Of a stretch of DNA of 64,000 nt, positions 60,409 through 64,000 are shown piece by piece. The stretch covers positions 96,001-160,000 of the forward strand of contig CAUYUJ010014205.1 in the NCBI GenBank assembly GCA_963575745.1, given 5' to 3'. A program made the position numbers and the translations under genes. How positions within the stretch are numbered: position 1 is the first letter of the stretch; the number at the start of each line of letters is the position of its first letter. The notes below the pieces were generated by a model. That model searched no databases, was not told where the DNA came from, and was given only the letters and a program-made list of their open reading frames with translations. Source of the DNA: Prorocentrum cordatum. Lineage: Eukaryota > Sar > Dinophyceae > Prorocentrales > Prorocentraceae.

Positions 60409-62700
60409 CCTGGGAAGCTGGTCAGGCAGGGGCGGGCCAAGGAGCAGGCGCTGCTCAAGGCCGAGGAGGCCCACGCGGCAGCCATCGGAGAGCGTGAGGC
60501 GGCCATCGCGCGCGAAGCTGCATGCGCTGCGGCCGTTGAGGAGTGCCGAGCTGCTCTCGAGGCCCACCGCGAGGAGCAGAGGGCCGCAGAGGCCAGGCAA
60601 GCCAAGGAGGTCGGCGCGGCCTTCGTCGGCACGGACTTGCTCGGGATGGTCTTCGGCCTCATCCAGCAGGTCGAGGCCTTGCCCCAGGGTTTCGCCGCGG
60701 GCAACGGGGAGGCCGCCTTCGCTGAGGTCGCCGCGCAGATCGCAGCGGCCCGCAGGCATGCGCCCCCCGAGGCCAGGGGGCGCTCTTCCTGGGCCGACAC
60801 CCCCCTCGACGTCTCGGACGAGGACCTCGACGGAGATGAGGAGGAGCGGGCGCGTGCTTCGTCCCCCCCCCCCCCCCTCCCCTGCAGGACGCCGCCGAGC
60901 GCGGCCAAGCTGCGCGGCGAGGAGAGGCGCACGGTGCGTGGCCCTCAGCCCAGCCGCTGGCGAGGGACCTGGCCAACGCTGGGGCAGCCCTCCTTGGCGA
61001 CCAGCCGCTGGCGACGGCTGCTGGTGGCCGTGCTGCCGTGTGCCGCAGTCGGGTTTGACGTCGACTCGGCAGGCCCGTGTTCGGTTGACAGCAGGAGGGT
61101 CGGACGGCGCTGGGGTGAGCAGGTGCCAGTGGAGCGGGGAGCCCAATGCCCTTCCCTGGGCCTGGGCAAACCTGCGAGTGCGGCACCTGGCCGATGGGGG
61201 GCGGTGAGGGCCGCCGACGGGCGGGTGGCCGATGCCCCTCACCCCCCCACGCTCCCCGTCGAGGCCGCTGACGAGCGGGTGGCCGAGACCCTCGACGGGC
61301 GCAGCCAAGCCAAGGTGTCAAGTGACCAGAGGACGGGGATGACGGCACAGGAGGCCTGCATTGGCAAGGCTTGCCTCGGGCCGCAGCCCGCCCCTGAGTC
61401 GGACCCTCGAGGACCTGGCCCCTTGCGCGCTGGCCTGGAGGTCCTGGGCTGCAACGGCAACGTCTGGAACAGGGGCGTCGAGGTCCTCGAGGCCTTCTTC
61501 CACGCCCACCAGTACTGGCCGCAGCTGGTCCTCCTTCAGGAGACGAGGCTAACCCAGGGGCACCTTCCTGGGGCCAGGGCGCTGGCACGCCGCCTCGGCT
61601 ACACCGCCTTCTTCCACGAGGTTGTGGCCCCGGGCCAGCCTGGCCCGAACGCCACGTCAGGCGGCGTCGCGATCCTGGTGAGGGCTGGACTCCAGGCCGG
61701 GGAGTCCGCATGCCAGATCCCCGCGGCCCTGCGCCACCGCCTCATCGGCGTAGAGGTGACGGCGCCGTCGGGCCTCCGCTTCTTGGCCTTGGCTGGGTAC
61801 TTCCAGCACTGCTTGGGCCCGCGGGGGATCAACCTCGACCTGTTCTCCTCGGTCGCGGACCTAGTGGCATTCTCGCTCGACTTGCCCTGGGTCCTCCAGG
61901 CTGATTTCAACATGGAGCCCGAGCCCCTGCAGGAGCTGGGCTGGCCTGCAGCAGTTCGCGGTCAGGTGCTCGGACCCTCCGAGGCGACCTGCTACGCCCA
62001 GGGCTTGGAGCACGTCTACGACTGGTTCGTCGCGTCGTCCGACCTGGCCACGTGCACGGCGTCCTGCGCGACCACGCTCCACGACTTCGGGCTGCACCCG
62101 CACTCTTCTGTGCTGCTGCGCCTCCAGGACGTCAGGTGCGATGCCCTGGTTGAGGTGCCCTCCCGACCTGCTCGGTTTCCAGACGTGGAGGTCAAAGGCT
62201 TGCGCTCCCGCGAGGACGCCCTGGTCCAGGCCTTCGCTGTCGGCAAGCGTGGGAAGGTGTCGCAGAAGGATGTTGCTTGGTCATGGGCTCAGGGTTCGCG
62301 CCCGACCTGTCTCTCCGCTGCCTTCGGCGAGTGGATCGAGGCGGCGGAGGGCGCTCTCTCGGGCATTCACGAGATTGCGCCAGGCGACCTGCCACGCTAC
62401 CTTGGGCGAGCGGCAGGACCCAAGACCAGGCGCATGCCCTTCAGCGCGCTGGTGCAGCGCGAGGCCAGGTTGAAGTACAGCATGCTGACCCACCGCCTGA
62501 GGAGCTGCCTTGCGGTCGCCCTCCAGAGGCTTCGCGCCGAGCAGGCCAGCAGGTGGCACCCGAACCACTCTTGGTGGTATGAGCAGGAGGCTGCGGCGAG
62601 GGCGAAGCTCCTGGACGAGGCGACCCAGGAGGTGGCTGGTCTTCCGAGCGAGCCCCTCCCTGAGGCCTCCGACGAGAAGTGGGGTGACCTCGCCTTCACG
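60409..62700 (+). CDS. LINE 2: coiled coil and APE-like endonuclease
   Basis: The coiled coil continues (KEQALLKAEEAHAAAIGERE) to about 60640. An acidic and Pro-rich linker includes a C13 run near 60868. The endonuclease starts near 61435: LEVLGCNGNVWNRG (Asn), LVLLQETRL (Glu, about 61530), SGGVAILVRAG, LALAGYFQHC, WVLQADFNMEP (Asp-x-Asn, about 61900) and LHPHSSVLLRL (about 62090-62120). In the last motif the usual SDH is replaced by PHS. The frame ends at TGA 62707-62709 beside a G5 run, but reading resumes in the next frame without loss. Confidence 0.75.
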
Positions 62701-64000
62701 CGGGGGTGAAGGGCTGCCCCACGGCGATCGCCAAGCTGCAGTCGTGGCTCCTGGCGCCCCAGAGGCGTGATGCCGCTGAAGGCGCGGCCGCTTGGCGCAG
62801 CTGGGCCCAGACGGCGGTGGAGACAGGAGGCTGCCTGGCCCACCGCTTCTCCAAGGCGGCTCCCACGCCTGTTGTCAGGGGCGCCGACGCCGGGAGGCCG
62901 CTCGTCGGCGTGGACGCCGTGGACCAGCTCACGCGCACGTGGCAGCGGCTCTGGCTCCAGGATGGCTTCTCCCGCGGAGTCGGTGCCCACCGGTGGGATG
63001 TTGGCTCTTGGACGCTGCCGCCCATCACCCTGGAGGCCTTGCAGCAGGCGTACAAGCGCTACGGCCCGTCTGTGGGGTTGGGCTGCGACAACCTGCACCC
63101 TCGCCAGCTCCTTCTGCTGCCAGTGGCGCTGCAGCTTCGCCTGATTGACATCCTCACGGCGTTCGGGGACGAGCCCACATCGACCAAGGGACAGGTGACG
63201 CTCATGGTTTTCATCCCTACAGCTGACGGAGGGACGAGGCCCATCGCGCTGCTCCCGCTGGCCTTGCGGCTTTGGTCTCGCCTGAGGCAGCCGTGCTGTG
63301 CCCGATGAGGGTCAGGCCACAGCTTCCCCTTCTTCTGGGGTCGTGATGGCCGTGACTGCGAAAGAGCGGGTTGGATCCACAACTGCTTCGCGGGCTTCGC
63401 GATGGCCTCCCCGCACTTCGAGGTGGCCAGCCTGTTCCTGGACATCCGCAAGTTCTACGAGCACGTGCGCCACGACGTCCTCTGGCCATCCGCCCAGCGC
63501 TTCGGCTTCAACCTGAAGCTGCTGCGCGGCCTCCTCGCCATCTACCAGGCCCCGAGGATCGTGCTGGCAGGAGGCATGGCGTCGGCCCCCTTCGGGGCCA
63601 GTGGCGCAGTGCTGGCGGGCTGCGCGTGCGCGGCGGCTGTTGCTAAGCCACCCCTACTTGGAGGCCTCCTCGCAGCTGGGGCTCAGCGGCCTCTTGCTAC
63701 CCTGCGCAACTTGGTGGACGACGTCTCGCTCCAAGCTGTCGGCTCGGCGAGGCTGGTGGCGGACCAGCTCGTGGGGGCCAGTGGGGAAGTGCTGCGACAC
63801 CTGCGGGCTCACCACCTCCCGCTCAATGAGGGCAAGTCCGTGTTCCTGGCCTCGTCGGCACAGGTGGCGGACGGCCTCGCCGCCAGCTGGGCCGCCCTCG
63901 GCTTCGAGGTCAAGCGCGGCCCCCAGGCCCGCAACCTGGGCACCGACGCCAACGTGACCCGCAGAGGGGTCCATGAGGGAGGCGCCCGTGCTGTGGGAGG
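62701..64000 (+). CDS. LINE 2: reverse transcriptase (3' end outside the window)
   Basis: Frame of 62706. Motifs: VGLGCDNLHPRQLL, FIPTADGGTRPIALLP, then TGA 63306-63308 in frame, then HSFPFFWGRDGRDCERAGWI, motif A LFLDIRKFYEHVRHD (Asp 63441), motif B ASGAVLAGCACAA, motif C LVDDVSLQAV (Asp pair 63717-63722) and LNEGKSVFLAS. Catalytic residues are intact apart from the one stop codon. The frame is open to the window end. Confidence 0.8.

Larger units (their letters stand above)
59660..64000 (+). mobile_element. Second LINE, 5'-complete with spliced leader, cut by window end
   Basis: The element starts with DinoSL, then a short leader and an ORF coding for a RanBP2-type zinc finger, coiled coil, APE endonuclease and reverse transcriptase. 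It continues past the window edge within the RT domain or just after it. It shares neither the CTTCA hairpins nor the TCCCTGG density of the giant element, and its RT motif C is intact, so it is another family. Confidence 0.85.

Noticed and set aside
59685-60497. ATG directly after the spliced leader (270 codons)
   Set aside because: This frame gives Arg/Ala/Ser-rich low-complexity protein, whereas the frame starting at 59843 contains an exact RanBP2-type zinc finger and coiled coil.

Overview
The window is nuclear DNA of a dinoflagellate. The decisive evidence is a full 22-nt match to the dinoflagellate spliced leader (DinoSL) at 59660-59681 and a 21-nt diverged copy at 27553-27573. The high GC content, the mass of micro- and minisatellites and the retroelement families also fit. 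I recognise no ordinary intact host gene. The nearest is a damaged RCC1-like repeat gene at about 22.65-23.7 kb.

Layout. 1-15.7 kb: gene-free repeat terrain with CTCGAT repeats, TCC/AGG and GTC trinucleotide tracts, CCTCCTGGGG minisatellites, a 152-bp-period family and GAGTCTGA-type arrays. It also holds two very strong perfect hairpins. 15.76-20.54 kb: a probable retroposed block with two diverged copies of a 64-bp-period array. The block is bounded by a 16-nt direct repeat and ends in A5. 20.6-27.5 kb: dispersed 'ATCTTGGGGCC' repeats, a 101-bp tandem array, the RCC1-like gene and two more degenerate arrays (25.64-26.07 and 26.2-27.0 kb).

27.55-54.46 kb: the main discovery, a retrotransposon of about 26.9 kb on the + strand. 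It starts with a DinoSL relic and ends in A7. It lies between near-identical direct repeats of a target that is also occupied at 15.76/20.52 kb. Its coding region (27742-52797) is almost continuously open but changes frame many times. In order it encodes acidic and proline-rich regions, a zinc ribbon and RING-H2 finger, a C5 cytosine-DNA methyltransferase domain, an APE-type endonuclease, a LINE reverse transcriptase, several unusual zinc fingers, and a complete UPF1-like SF1 helicase. Its RNA would carry dispersed CTTCA-loop hairpins with covarying stems and about 45 copies of TCCCTGG.

54.46-56.85 kb: a 5'-truncated relative of the same family, ending in A5 at the same target. 57.02-58.59 kb: a foldback unit with inverted minisatellite arms. 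58.6-59.66 kb: another 'ATCTTGGGGCC' segment and CA-type microsatellites. 59.66-64.0 kb: a second LINE of a different family, beginning exactly with DinoSL (RanBP2-type zinc finger, coiled coil, endonuclease, RT with VDD). It runs off the window.

How the parts fit: both LINEs appear to be copies of trans-spliced, polyadenylated transcripts. Three insertions share one target sequence, which implies target-specific integration. Frame breaks often fall in short G or C runs and stop codons are few, so assembly indels and genuine decay cannot be separated by eye.
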